Positions 31,501 to 42,403 of a DNA stretch of 64,000 nucleotides are shown here, piece by piece. A program made the translations under genes and the position numbers. Source of the DNA: Lactarius indigo (taxonomy: Eukaryota; Basidiomycota; Agaricomycetes; Russulales; Russulaceae); NCBI GenBank assembly GCA_025766275.1, contig JAFKAC010000054.1:1-64000 (forward strand), given 5' to 3'. The first letter of the stretch is position 1. Each line of letters begins with the position of its first letter. Under the pieces are notes generated by a model that was not told the DNA's origin, searched no databases, and was given only the letters and a program-made list of their open reading frames with translations.

Positions 31501-34500
31501 TGTTGAAGCACAATATTGTAGTCGGCGAGAATGTTGACCAGGCGCGCGACACGACGATTGATATTTTGGGGACTTCGGTAATGAAGTAAGTTTTGATGAT
31601 CAATTAAAACTGTGATGGGGTGTTGTGCGGCGACCAGGAGGTGTCGCCAGTGTTCGAGACCGCGAATGAGCGCGAGTAACTCGCGATCGTAGACGTCGTA
31701 ATTGCGTTCCGCAGAACTCAAGGATTGGGAGAAATACCCGACAACTTGGGCCTTTTTTCGTTCGTCGAATTGAGACAGAATGGCCCCGATAGCGTATAGA
31801 GATGCGTCCGTCTGTAGTTGGAAGGGCAAGGAGATGTCCGGTTGTCGGAGAGCCGGTCGCGAACACGCGATAGAGATGAGCGTGTTCAACGCTTCGGTAC
31901 ACTCGGTAGTCCACACGAAAGGGACATCCTTCTGCAACAAATGCGTGAGTGGGCGTGCGAGTTTAGCGTAATGCGGGATGAATGGACGTTGATAGCCGAG
32001 TACTCCGAGCGTACTGCGGAGTTGTTTTACCGTAGTGAGTGTTCGAGGCCAGTCTCGTAGACCCGAGACTTTATCGTCGCCCATCTGAATAGTACGGTTA
32101 GCGATGGTCATGCCCAAATAGTCGATTTCCGTGCGCTCAAAGGCACACTTCGACAATTTTAAGAAGTAGCTTTCGTCTAAGAGTGTTTGTAGTACGTGTC
32201 CAACGATGTCGCGATGACGGCGCATGTCATCTGTGGTAGCGATAAGGATGTCGTCCATGTAGATGAATAGTTCAGTCGGATACTTGAGTAACAAATGCCG
32301 AAAGATTCGATTCATCGCGCGTACGAACGTGGCGGGGGAATTTGTTAGTCCGAAGTACATTACCATGGGTTCGAATAGTCCGCGCGGTGTTTTGAATGCG
32401 GCTTTCCATTGGTCCCCGTCGCGAATCCTAATATTGTTATAGCCCCATCGTATATCGAACTTTGTGAATAGGGTTTTGTCGGCCAACTGATCGAGGAGAT
32501 TCGAGATAAGCGGTATTGGGTACGTGTCTTTCAACGTAATTTGGTTAAGTGGCTTGTAATCTTGTACGGGGCGGAGTTTTCCGTCTTTTTTCTTAAGGAA
32601 GAAAAAGGACGACGCGTAGGGTGATTTGGATTCGCGAATGTACCCTTTTTCCAGGTGTTCTTTCAAGAATTCGTCTAAGTGTGCTAGTTCCTTAGCGTTG
32701 AGCGGGTAGATTTTGCATTTCAGTGTGGTTGGAGCATCGGGTAACAAGGTTATCGCGTGATCGTCCTCTCGGATCGGTGGGAATCGTTTCGCGGCTTCTT
32801 CCGAAAAGACGGTTGCCCAGGTTTCGTAATGTTTGGGTAGTACGTCGTTTTCTTTGAGTCCCTTTTCCGCCATTTGTTGTGCGATGGTCTCGATGTGCGT
32901 CGCTCGTTCTATGGTCATTTCTCGTGGCTCTCCCTGGAGTTGGTTAGTGGGCCAATCGATTTGTGGATTAGTTTCTTTGAACCAGGGGTGACCGAGTATC
33001 ACACGTGGTCGTCCTAGGTGAGTAACGTATAGCAAGGTGTCGTATCGTTGTTTTCCCCAGGTGATGCGAACTCGACAAGCTGTTGTGATACTACCATGTT
33101 CGTTTTGCGTCCCGTCAACGTTGTACACTAGTCGGTTGTCGACAGGCGTTACGCGGGCACCAAGTGTCTTAGCGCATTCTTCGTCGATGAAATTGTCTGA
33201 GGCTCCGGAGTCGAGTAGCGCGGAGATCACCGTTGTCGTGTTGGCGATGGGTAATTCAATGGTAAGTGCGTCATTTGAAGTGCTGTGTATGGCATTGATT
33301 TCAGCCGTTTCTTCTTCGTCGTCTTCATCAAGACTAGCCTCCATCAACAATTGAGAGATCATGTCTTTCCGTTGGGTGACTGATAGACCGAGTATGCTCG
33401 TCATCAAGGTTTCCGGCGATGTTTGTTGTATGACGGGGTTTGGTGCAGTTGCAACGGCGACTTCATTAACGCGTGCCGGCGCTCTTTTGTTCGGGCAGTC
33501 ACGCGACAGGTGTCCCGTCTTTTTACAACGGAAACAAAGGCCTTCCTTTCGGCACCGGTCCATTTCGGCCAGTTCTTGGGGAGTTCGCGTACGAGGAACG
33601 TATGTTTGTGTGGCATCTACTTCCATGGGTACCACTTGATCGTTTCTGTTTACTGTCTTCGGTGGTCGCGCATTCTGGACTGGAATCACGTTTGTTTTCC
33701 CTATTTGCGCGATACAATTAGTGATCGTGCGATATCGTTGGATTTCCTCTCGGGTCGCGTCTTCCCAGTCTTGCATGGTGACTGGCATTTTACTTCGTTT
33801 GAGACATGACACTAATAATCCTTTGCGCAGCCCTCGGCGAAATAAGTCGACGGTCCCCTTTTGGGCCAGATCCCAGTCTGCGGCTTCGGCGAGTTGTTTG
33901 AAGGTTGCGATGTACTCGTCTACCTCTTCACCTTTCATGGTGAGTGCAGTTAGTTTAGCATAGGCGTTTTGCTGACTTAGAGTGTCTGTCCAGGCGCTTT
34001 CGAAGTCGCTGACGAAATCGGTCCATAAAGTTTCGCTGGTTTCGAGAATGGGGTTCGTGTTTCGGTTGATCTTTTCTTCGAGCTTTTTGTCTTGCGCCTG
34101 ATTCCAACTTTCGACAGCTCGTCCTCGAATAAGTGTAAGTGCGAGGGCCACTCGTTGGTAAGGAACAACCATTCTTTCGTTTGTACGGTTGACTCGTCGA
34201 TATTGATTGAACTCGTGTAGAAATTGTCGACTTCTGTCTCGATTGCCATCGAAGAATGCCGGTGCTGCCCCTTGTAAGGGGCCTGTAGTGGTCGTCGAGC
34301 TACTTCCACTTCCGCTAGCCATGGGCGTACTTGATGAGGCGAGGATAGGTGTAACGATGGGTATGGGTGCTAACTGTGGTGACTTTCTTTTTCCTTTCTG
34401 CTTCCCGAGCTGTCGCTTATGTTCTGTCCAGTTATAGGCGGGAACTGCGTTAGTAGTGGATCTGCGTTTCAATCCCCAAAGATGTGGGCCGTCAACACGA

Positions 34501-34757
34501 GCGTTCGTGTAGGTGTACCACCCGGTGTTTTCGATGAAGACTTCGTACCAAGCGTCTTCGGTTTCGTCGTATTCAACGTCGAGGGCTGGGCTGGGGTCGC
34601 GTCGTACAATATATCCCCGGTCTTGGATCCAATTGATTCCCCCGGTTACAATATCGTTTAGGTTGTCGGTGTTTCTTCTAATAACCAATCGTTTTACTGT
34701 CGGGTCACCGTCTTCGGGTGCTGGTTCGAAATAGGCGTGCTGCAAATCGAGCGCCAC
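28518..34757 (-). pseudogene. B gag-pol polyprotein, one nonsense codon
   Basis: Fused polyprotein of about 2,080 codons in one frame. It starts at a GTG (34757, ACAGTGGCG). Capsid-like SRQFLHEFNQYRRVNRTN is near residue 185, CCHC CFRCKKTGHLSRDC near 408-421, protease LLDSGASDNFI near 516, RT with FIYMDDILIAT near 832, RNase H QTDASLYAIG and ERNYDVYDRELLALI, and integrase with AGHPGQSNTLAT, KGCIACQANK, LDFIVKLPK, SDRDPRFTA and TDGQSERTNQ. After GDKV there is TGA (30375-30377), where family A has TGG (GDSVWLDA). The frame then continues as LDATNIRTTHPSAK, RYGPF, a chromodomain (YLVRWKGFSAAHDSWEP, about 30050) and a long tail ending with the knuckle-like CTWCDSAEHLTFEC. All visible catalytic residues are present. 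Confidence 0.93.
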
Positions 34758-34854
34758 TGTGACTGCGCGTCCACCGTTGGACTTCCCGCGTCGTTCGTTG
34801 TCTGGGAACGCTTTTCGCCTCGTTCTGCGGCAGAGTAGTGGAGGTCTACTCTTA

Positions 34855-35291
34855 TGTTACGGTTCCGAGGGACCGTACATTCACTAAGTCGCGCGGAGCT
34901 GAGCTCAACGCGGTCGGAAGAGTCGAGACTTATGTTTCTGAACACAAGTCGAGTTTCGGGGATACCTTGGCTCAACTCAAAGAGTATCGCAAGGGAGAAG
35001 GGAATTACACACGGGGTTCTGAAGACAAGACAAGTGACTCGGATTCGAGAACTAAGAGTAGACAAGGAAATGTGCTACTCTACTGGCTGCGTCTTATAGT
35101 CGTACATACTGGGGTTTTCGGGGGCCGTTTTCTACAAGCCACGTCACCTATCGATTGCTACGTGGACAATTCGTGATACTAGCACCATAAGGCGTGCTCA
35201 AGGCGAAACCAGACTTCTGCAAAACTTACGAGGACCGGGATGTAGCCGCGCGTTGCGTGACGTGTCGTCACGATGTCACGTGACCGTGACA
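34855..35291 (-). repeat. 5' LTR of B with promoter and self-priming site
   Basis: This 437-bp LTR has TATAA on the minus strand (35094-35098), followed 35 nt later by GTCTACTCTTA (35053-35063). The 11 nt directly outside the LTR (34844-34854) read TAAGAGTAGAC on the minus strand, a perfect complement. The same motif GTCTACTCTTAG occurs after the TATA box of the H LTR. Confidence 0.93.
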
Positions 35292-35404
35292 TTGTGCCAC
35301 ACTTTTATCATTTGTATTTCATAGCAATAAGACAACAGAGGTCTTCGCTTGATACTTGTGTGATTCAGAACCTTTAGAACCCACGCCCCTGCTAGGGCGT
35401 AACA
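35292..35404 (+). repeat. 5' LTR of A2, second part, and primer-binding segment
   Basis: This begins with the second TSD copy TTGTG of the B insertion and completes the A2 LTR, ending GGGCGTAACA. Just downstream, AAGCCAAGTCT (35406-35416) is complementary to the predicted transcript start AGACTTGGCTT of the LTR. Confidence 0.93.
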
Positions 35405-35612
35405 TAAGCCAAGTCTACAACTCCCAACACACCCAAGACACTACTGCCACACAGCAGAGTGGGCGACAATCCAAGAGGACGCATCAACCAACAACCAGAC
35501 ACTCCACAGAACCCAGAAACGACAGCATAGCCGGGCGATGGATCCTCCTTGACACAAGAGGCCGCTTCAGCCATCCCCTTACACAAATCAGCACCCAAGA
35601 CAGACCACAATC

Positions 35613-37304
35613 GTGGCTAGCATCAGTGTCACCTTTGAATCAGACAACGATTGGACCCCAGTCACAACCAGAACACAAGACGACCTCCCACACCACGTTA
35701 AAAGCAGTCAACTAGGAAAAGGAGCTCGCTGGGCCACAACATCAGGCAGACCACCTTGTTACAAGTGCCTCATCAAAGGCGAACTCAGACCAGTGGAATT
35801 CATCAACAACAACTGGTACATCCTCTGATACTTTCAGAACACATACCACACCAGAGCCATAAACATCACACCACACAGATTTGCTGAAGGACTAGGCTGG
35901 TGGAACGAAGGAGACGAACAGAACCCAGAAACGCCCACACAACAATCATCCTCAGCACCAAGAAACACTAGGGGAACATACGGACTACAACAAGACTCAT
36001 CAGAAGAAGAACCCAGCTCAGACGAAGCAGAATCACACTCAGAATTATCCCACTCCTCAGAACACCGCCTAGACATCACAGTACCCACACAAGCTTCGTC
36101 ACAAGCCAGCCCCACTATCCCTATCTGGATAGAACCATCCCCAGCAGAAGAAGGATTCCCAGCCCCACTACCACCAATCAGATTGCCCTCCCCAGTCAAA
36201 CCACCCCAGATCCCCATCACACCACAGCCAACACTTATCATGTCAGCCATAAACGCCACAGGCACTGGCACAGGTACCGGCTCAAGCACCGGAACAGGAG
36301 GAACACCAACAACGAGCTCAGGAGGACTCAAAGGAGCACTCCCCACTCCGTTCACCGGAGATAGAACAGAGAGTGGTCAGTTCAAAAGAGAACTACAACG
36401 ATACATCAAGTTAAATAGCGAGAATGAACTCATCAAAGAACCTTATGCACGAGTACTATTTGCCCTTACAATGTTCAAAGGACCCGGTGTACAGCTGTGG
36501 GTCAACCAAACCGAAGATGACATGGAAGCGGCACTAGCAGACCCCACCAAAGCCCTCACCAAAAACAGCAAAGATCTTTGGGACGGTTTTCTCGACACCT
36601 TTGACAGAGACTGGACCGACACTCTAAACAAAGAAAGAGCCTATCAGAAGCTCATCAGTTTGACGATGCAGGGCGGAGCATTGGACAGTTACATCCTCGA
36701 CTTCGAACACCTTGCAGGAATAGCAGGATGGGCAAGAGATGCCCCTGGAACGGTGGAATTCTTCAAAAGAGGACTACCCACAGGACTGTATCGTGCTTGC
36801 CTTATGCGAACCACCATCCCAAACACCATGGACGAGTGGCAAACTGCTGCCAGAGCAGAACACCAACGCTGGAAGCTACTAAAAGCCAGACCAGGGAATA
36901 GAAACCCAGGGCCAACCCAGAATGTCCACCAAGGACGACCAAAGCGAGACCCAAATGCGATGGATGTAGATGCCACCACCTCCACCCCCATTAAGAAGCT
37001 TACTGAAGAAGAAAAGAAAGCCCTCATGAAAGAAGGACGCTGCTTCAAATGCAGACAACAAGGACACATGGCTAGGAACTGTCAACGACAAAACACCACC
37101 AACCAAACCAAAGCCAGAGCCACAGACACCCAAGAAGCGGACACTGCACCCCCATACACCCCAGAAGCAAGCACCTCATCAGTGGCTGCTACCACAACCG
37201 AAGATAAAGTCCGACAAGCCCATGCACTTGTCCAAGGCATGACTGAGGATGAAAAGAGACGCTACTATGCCTTAGATCAGGATTTTTGCGATGCCGACCT
37301 GTGA
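35613..37304 (+). pseudogene. A2 gag
   Basis: Structural protein of the element. The proposed start is GTG at 35613 (ATCGTGGCT). The N-terminal region reads SISVTFESDNDWTPVTTRTQ and PVEFINNNWYIL, then a TGA at 35826-35828. The same frame goes on through GLGWWNEGDEQNPETPTQQS, an acidic Ser-rich linker, a (TG)n-rich TGTGTGTGSSTGTG and the capsid-like FKRELQRYIKLNSENELIKE. The CCHC knuckle CFKCRQQGHMARNC lies at about 37040-37085. It ends DQDFCDADL at 37304. The pol frame overlaps its end in the -1 register. Confidence 0.9.
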
Positions 37305-40300
37305 GAGCTGACAGGGAGGCCAATTCAATGTATAGTGTTTGCGATAGTGCTATGACAATCAAAGTCCTCGTTCGCCTTTACTACAAAGAAGCTCACATAA
37401 ATGTGCTGCTGGACAGCGGTGCAACAGACAACCTAATCGACCGAAACCTAATCCAAAAACTTGGACTAGGAACCACTCCTCTGAAACCACCCAGATTGGT
37501 CCGGAATGTAGATGGGTTGCGCCCTATCCTGGACTACAGACCCCTAAATACCTGGACAATAAAAGACACTTACCCACTACCTCTCATCTCCGACATCCTG
37601 ACCAACTTAAATGGGAAAACACTGTTCTCAAAGTTCGATATCAGATGGGGGTACCATAACATCTGCATAAAAGAGGAAAACCAGTGGAAGGCAGCCTTCA
37701 AGACACCAAGGGGGCTGTTCATCCCTCGAGTCATGACCTTCGGCCTCACAAATGCACCAGCCACCTTTGCAAGAACCATGAGCAGAATACTTCGACCACT
37801 TATGGACAAATACCCGAGAGAGCTATTTGTGTACATGGACGATGTCCTGATAGCCACAGAAGAAGATACAGAGCGCCACAGACAAATTGTACACGAGTTC
37901 TTGGAAATCTGTGAAAAGGAATCTTATTTCCTTAAAGTGTCGAAATGCGTGTTCGAACAAAGAAAGATCCACTACCTAGGCATTGTCATCGATGGGTCTC
38001 AAATCAAAATCGACCCAAAGAAGGTAGAAGGACTAAAAGACTGGCCAAGAGACATCAAGTCAGTCAAACAAGCAAGAAGCGTGTTGGGGACACTAAGTTA
38101 TCAGCAACCCTTCATCCCCAACTTCGCTCACTTAGCAAGACCCATCACGGACACAATAAAGACGTCAGAAGGACCCTTCAGATGGACAAAGGAAGCAGCA
38201 GAAGCCTTAGAAGCTCTCATCATGCTTGTGTGCAAAGACCCCATCTTATGTCAACCAGATATGGACAAACCTTTCGAACTAGAAGTAGATGCCTCCGCTT
38301 TCGCCACAGGGGCAATCTTAACACAAAGAGACAGACGAAACAAACCACAAGCTGTGGGATACTTCTCCAAATCATTTTCGGAAGCGGAGCGCAACTATGA
38401 CATCCATGACAGGGAACTCCTGGCAGTAATCAGAGGACTAGAACATTGGAGACACCTTCTTTTAGGGTCCCCCCACGAAATCACAGTGTTTACAGACCAC
38501 AAAAACCTAGAATATTATCACCACCCTCGACAAATCAATAGGAGAGTGGCGCGCTACATCCCCAGACTTGCAGACTATCACATCAAACTTCACCACAAAC
38601 CTGGACCCCAAAACCATGCTGATGCCCTGTCAAGACGCCCTGACCACGACACCGGAGCAGGGGATAACACCGATGTAGTGGTCCTGACCCCAACCATCTT
38701 CGCAAACTCCGCTCTCTCCATAAGGATAGATGACCGGGTCATGGCACACCAATTAGACCACCAAGACACTCTGGACGAGTGGGCTGCCCCCTTCCACCTA
38801 GTAAAACAAGGCAAACACTGGTGGAGAGGGGACAAACTGGTGGTTGTGGACAACACACCACTAAAGAGGGGGGTAATTTCCCTGTTTCACAATACAAAAA
38901 CAGCTGGACACCCCGGAATAACAAAGACCTTGTGGTTAGCGTCACAAGACTTTTGGTGGCCAAACATGAAAGACGACATATCCACATATGTAAAGGGCTG
39001 TGCCACATGCCAATCAAACAAGAACTTCCCTGGGAACCCGAAACCACCGATATTCCCCATCAAGACTAACCCAGAAGCACTCCCTTTTGAAACCATCGCT
39101 CTAGACTTTATCACAAAGCTACCCCAATCAGAAGACAATGACACAATTCTCACCATCACAGATCATGACTGTTCCAAAGCAGCCTTCTTTATCCCGTGCA
39201 GTGAAACAATAGACGCAGAAGGAGTGGCAAAACTCTATGCCAAAACTGTCCTGCCACACTATGGACTACCAAGAAGGGTCATCTCCGACAGAGACCCCAG
39301 ATTCACAGCGAAGTTCATCAAAGAACTGTGCAGAGTGCTCGACATAGAACAAAACATCAGCACAACATACCACCCACAAACAGATGGACAATCAGAGCGA
39401 ACAAACCAGTGGTTAGAACAATACCTCCGAATGTTCATAAACCATCAACAAGACAATTGGGCGGAGCTACTACCACTGGCACAGTACACCCACAACTCCT
39501 GGCCAAGCGCAACCACTAAAAAGGCACCCTACGAATTAATCCTTGGGTACATCCCAAGAGTACACCAACCAGAAAGAACGACCACAGTACCAGGAACACA
39601 AGAGAGATTGGAGCGAATCCAGGAAGCCAGAAGGACCGCCCAAGCAGCAATTACCCATGCACAGTCACTCTACAAAGGATCCTCTCGCTTTGAACAACAC
39701 ACAGAAGGAGATAGTGTGTGGCTGGATGCCAGGAACTTGAAAACAACGCACCCTAGTTTCAAGTTAGCCCCAAAAAGATATGGACCCTTCAGGATCACAA
39801 AGAAGATCTCCGCCACCACATATGCCCTGAAACTTCCCCATCAGTGGCGGATCCACCCAGTATTCCATGTGTCCCTCCTGATGCCATACAAAGAAACCTC
39901 CATACATGGAAAGAACTTTACGGAACCACCCCCAGATCTAGTAGATGGAGAACAGGAGTGGGAAGTCGAGAAAATACTAGAAACAAGACGCCACAGGAAC
40001 CAGTTACAGTTCCTAATCATGTGGAAAGGATACTCCAATGCACACAACAGTTGGGAACCAGAAAAGAACCTCAACGCCCCAGAACTTATTCAGGAACACT
40101 TTGAAAGCAACCCCAGAAGTGAAGGAGCAAAGCAATGGTTAAAACGAAAGGAAGTAACAGTACGAACAGCAACCACCTTCCCCACTAGCTTCCTCACCAT
40201 GCCCTCTCGCTCCTCCTCTGTAGAACGTCTTGTTGCTCGTGCCATGGAAAGAGGCTCCTTTGACAAAACACCCTCTGTCACACCCTCCTCTGGCTATTCT

Positions 40301-41617
40301 CCCTTCCCAGTACGACCCCCTTCCTTGCCTTCACTCATCCAGGAACCACAACCCATCGATCCCACCATGCCCAGCGTCATAGAAACAGAAGGAGGAGGAA
40401 TAGCCCTTCGCGTTCCCCCTCCTGGACACACAGCTCCCCCTACTCCCGAGATACACCGACCTACCACCTCCCCCCCTGATCCTAGAATGACCATGGCTTG
40501 TCTCAACGAAATAACCAACGACCCAATCATGGACGCACTCCCCATTAACTATGAAAGGATGCACATCACTGCTGAAGAAGATGACGACCCTGGCTACCCC
40601 TTCTTCTTGAATGACCCCTGGAGCAGCCGCTATGTCCACTTCCTCATCCCTGACAACGCTGACCCAACCTCGTACATCCGGAAGGATGCCAAATGGATCA
40701 AGATCAGTGAAAACAAAGAAGATGTCATCAGCACCATGGGCAAGAACCTCCCTCACTATGGCCTCCCCCTTTTCCTCCTTCCCAGAGACGACGACCCCCA
40801 CAATCCAGCTCCCCCCATCACCCCAGCTCAGATGCAGAACTTGGACGAAGCTTCCCCCACAGCCAGACAAGTCGATGAAGTCCTAGAAGACCTGAAAGAT
40901 GACCGCCTCACAGCAGAAATCTCCAGGACTCGCCGACTCTTGCGAAACCAGAAGGCCCTCTGAAAGGAGATTGAAGGCCTGTACAAGACGATGGAGCCCC
41001 TCAAAAGGCACCTCCTCAACATGGACATGCAACTAACCAGCACCCGAAGGAGGCTGCAAGAACACAAGGCCTATGTCCAGATTGCAGACCGATGGCTCAC
41101 ACTACACCCCCCTCCTCCGGAAGAAGAAACTCACCCCTTTGAAGTCCACCACATTCCTGCCCCTGCCCCACCTCGCTACCACTCCATGCCAAGACTCCAC
41201 GACGAACCAGAAGGACCTAGCCCCTCTGCAGAAAGGAAGAAGAGACGCAAGCGCAGAGCCAACAAGAAGGAGACTGGCACCATTCGACTTTGTTACAGGT
41301 GTCAGTCTGAAGACCACCTCTCCTTCGCCTGCCCTCAAAAACAGAAGTTTTGCTGGAGGTGTTCTAGCACTGACCACTTCCCCTATCAGTGCCTCTGGCC
41401 AGCCCCAGAAGAACGCACTCAGTGGTGTGGCAAGTGTTTTACCAGCAACAGCCACGAAGGAATCAAGTGCCCCAAGTACGAAAATTGTTGCAAGTGTGGG
41501 GCCCATGGTCCCTTCAACTTCCTTCGCCAACATCGCTGCCCCCTCCCTCACGAAAGCACCCCCTCTAACGATGTAGACAACGATGTCTATGACCTGATGG
41601 ACTTCGAAGCACTCTAG
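37286..41617 (+). pseudogene. A2 pol, with protease-RT deletion and one nonsense codon
   Basis: Starts in the -1 frame relative to gag near a run of five T (37283-37287). Protease LLDSGATDNLIDRN is followed by VRNVDGLRPILDYRPLNTWT, where A3 has GGLCPILDYRPLNTW. The end of protease and the first part of RT are therefore missing, but the frame is kept. RT has FVYMDDVLIATEED (about 37828), RNase H LEVDASAFATG and ERNYDIHDRELLAV, and integrase KGCATCQSNK, LDFITKLPQ, SDRDPRFTA and TDGQSERTNQW. SVWLDARN, RYGPFRIT and a chromodomain (FLIMWKGYSNAHNSWEPEK) follow. A long tail is broken by TGA at 40961-40963, where A3 has CGA, then continues in frame to 41617 with four Cys/His knuckles, the first CYRCQSEDHLSFAC. 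Confidence 0.93.
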
Positions 41618-41643
41618 GGAGAGTTGACTTAGAGAGGGGCTCA

Positions 41644-42222
41644 TGTTATGATCCGACGCTTCGGACCTAAGTCACAGTATGTCTCCACCCTGCCTTTCCC
41701 CTTCTCTACTATACCTTGTTACCAAAGGAGCTACTGTTACTAGTGGCGCTGTTTCTTTGATCCGAACTTCTGTTTACTCCGTTTAGTCTCTTTGATATTG
41801 TGTGGACTTGTGTTCATGTTGTTTGGAACCCTGTCCTATATAAACCTGTACCATAGACCGTAGGAAGCCAGACTTGGCTTCGTTTGCAATCTAGCAACCT
41901 TGCCTCCATACTTTGGTGTGACCTCGCCTTATCCCTCTCTTCTTGTGCATCCCCTACCTCAGTCCCTAACCAGGACACTTCGAAGTCTTTGCAGTTGAAC
42001 TATATCAACGCGTTACACCTGTTATACTCTGTGCACTAGCAAGATCAAGTGTAGAGAAGTGTTAGACACTTCGGACGAGGAGTCCTATATTACAGAGTAG
42101 TGCTGCACCTTGTGCCACACTTTTATCATTTGTATTTCATAGCAATAAGACAACAGAGGTCTTCGCTTGATACTTGTGTGATTCAGAACCTTTAGAACCC
42201 ACGCCCCTGCTAGGGCGTAACA
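41644..42222 (+). repeat. 3' LTR of A2
   Basis: This 579-bp LTR runs from TGTTATGATCC to GGGCGTAACA and is preceded by AGAGAGGGGCTCA, the polypurine tract. It is followed by the TSD CCATG. The self-priming stretch AGACTTGGCTT is at 41870-41880. Confidence 0.96.
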
Positions 42223-42403
42223 CCATGAGCACCTTGGCAGAGTCACCTTCAGTCAGAATGAGCATGCATTGGGATGCAGTGCATGTCCCCACATTGTTTG
42301 CATCCAAAAGCTTGGTGATTCCAGTGAGACTGCCAAGGAAATCAGCAATAGAACCGTTGCCCTGATGCCCTGAATCACTTACTGGTTGTGTCTGTTGAAG
42401 CGC
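42223..42403 (-). pseudogene. TOP2: DNA topoisomerase II pseudogene, middle block
   Basis: The minus strand encodes SLTGITKLLDANNVGTCTAS and QCMLILTEGDSAKVLM, the hallmark ILTEGDSA motif of type IIA topoisomerases, whose Glu takes part in DNA cleavage. The frame is cut by A2 and resumes at 27598 with VAGLSVVGRDYF. The enzyme normally has SAKALAVAGLSVVG here, so the gene was already diverged. To the right the frame is lost in an insert that separates it from the 5' block. Confidence 0.88.

Larger units (their letters stand above)
28070..35291 (-). mobile_element. Ty3/Gypsy chromovirus B, nearly intact
   Basis: This 7,222-bp element on the minus strand has two 437-bp LTRs and a perfect TSD TTGTG (28065-28069 and 35292-35296). 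The LTRs differ at one position that I found (28094 G against 34879 A), which makes it the youngest datable insertion here. A single frame runs through gag and pol to the tail with only one stop. Its base composition is visibly richer in CG than its neighbours, as expected for a recent arrival that has not yet decayed. Confidence 0.97.
27599..42222 (+). mobile_element. Ty3/Gypsy chromovirus A2 (family A), hosting element B
   Basis: This plus-strand element of 7,397 bp (after removing B and its duplicated target) has a perfect TSD CCATG (27594-27598 and 42223-42227). The interrupted TOP2 reading frame lies on both sides. LTRs are 579 bp and differ at three positions that I found, all transitions. 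Gag and pol are in different frames. Pol lacks a segment between protease and RT and has one TGA in the tail, so A2 cannot move on its own. B is inserted in its 5' LTR. Confidence 0.96.

Noticed and set aside
40331..40870. Long antisense ORFs opposite the A2 and A3 tails (for example 179 codons at 40331-40870 and 60229-60768)
   Set aside because: They mirror a conserved sense frame with clear domains; their openness follows from the sense codon bias.
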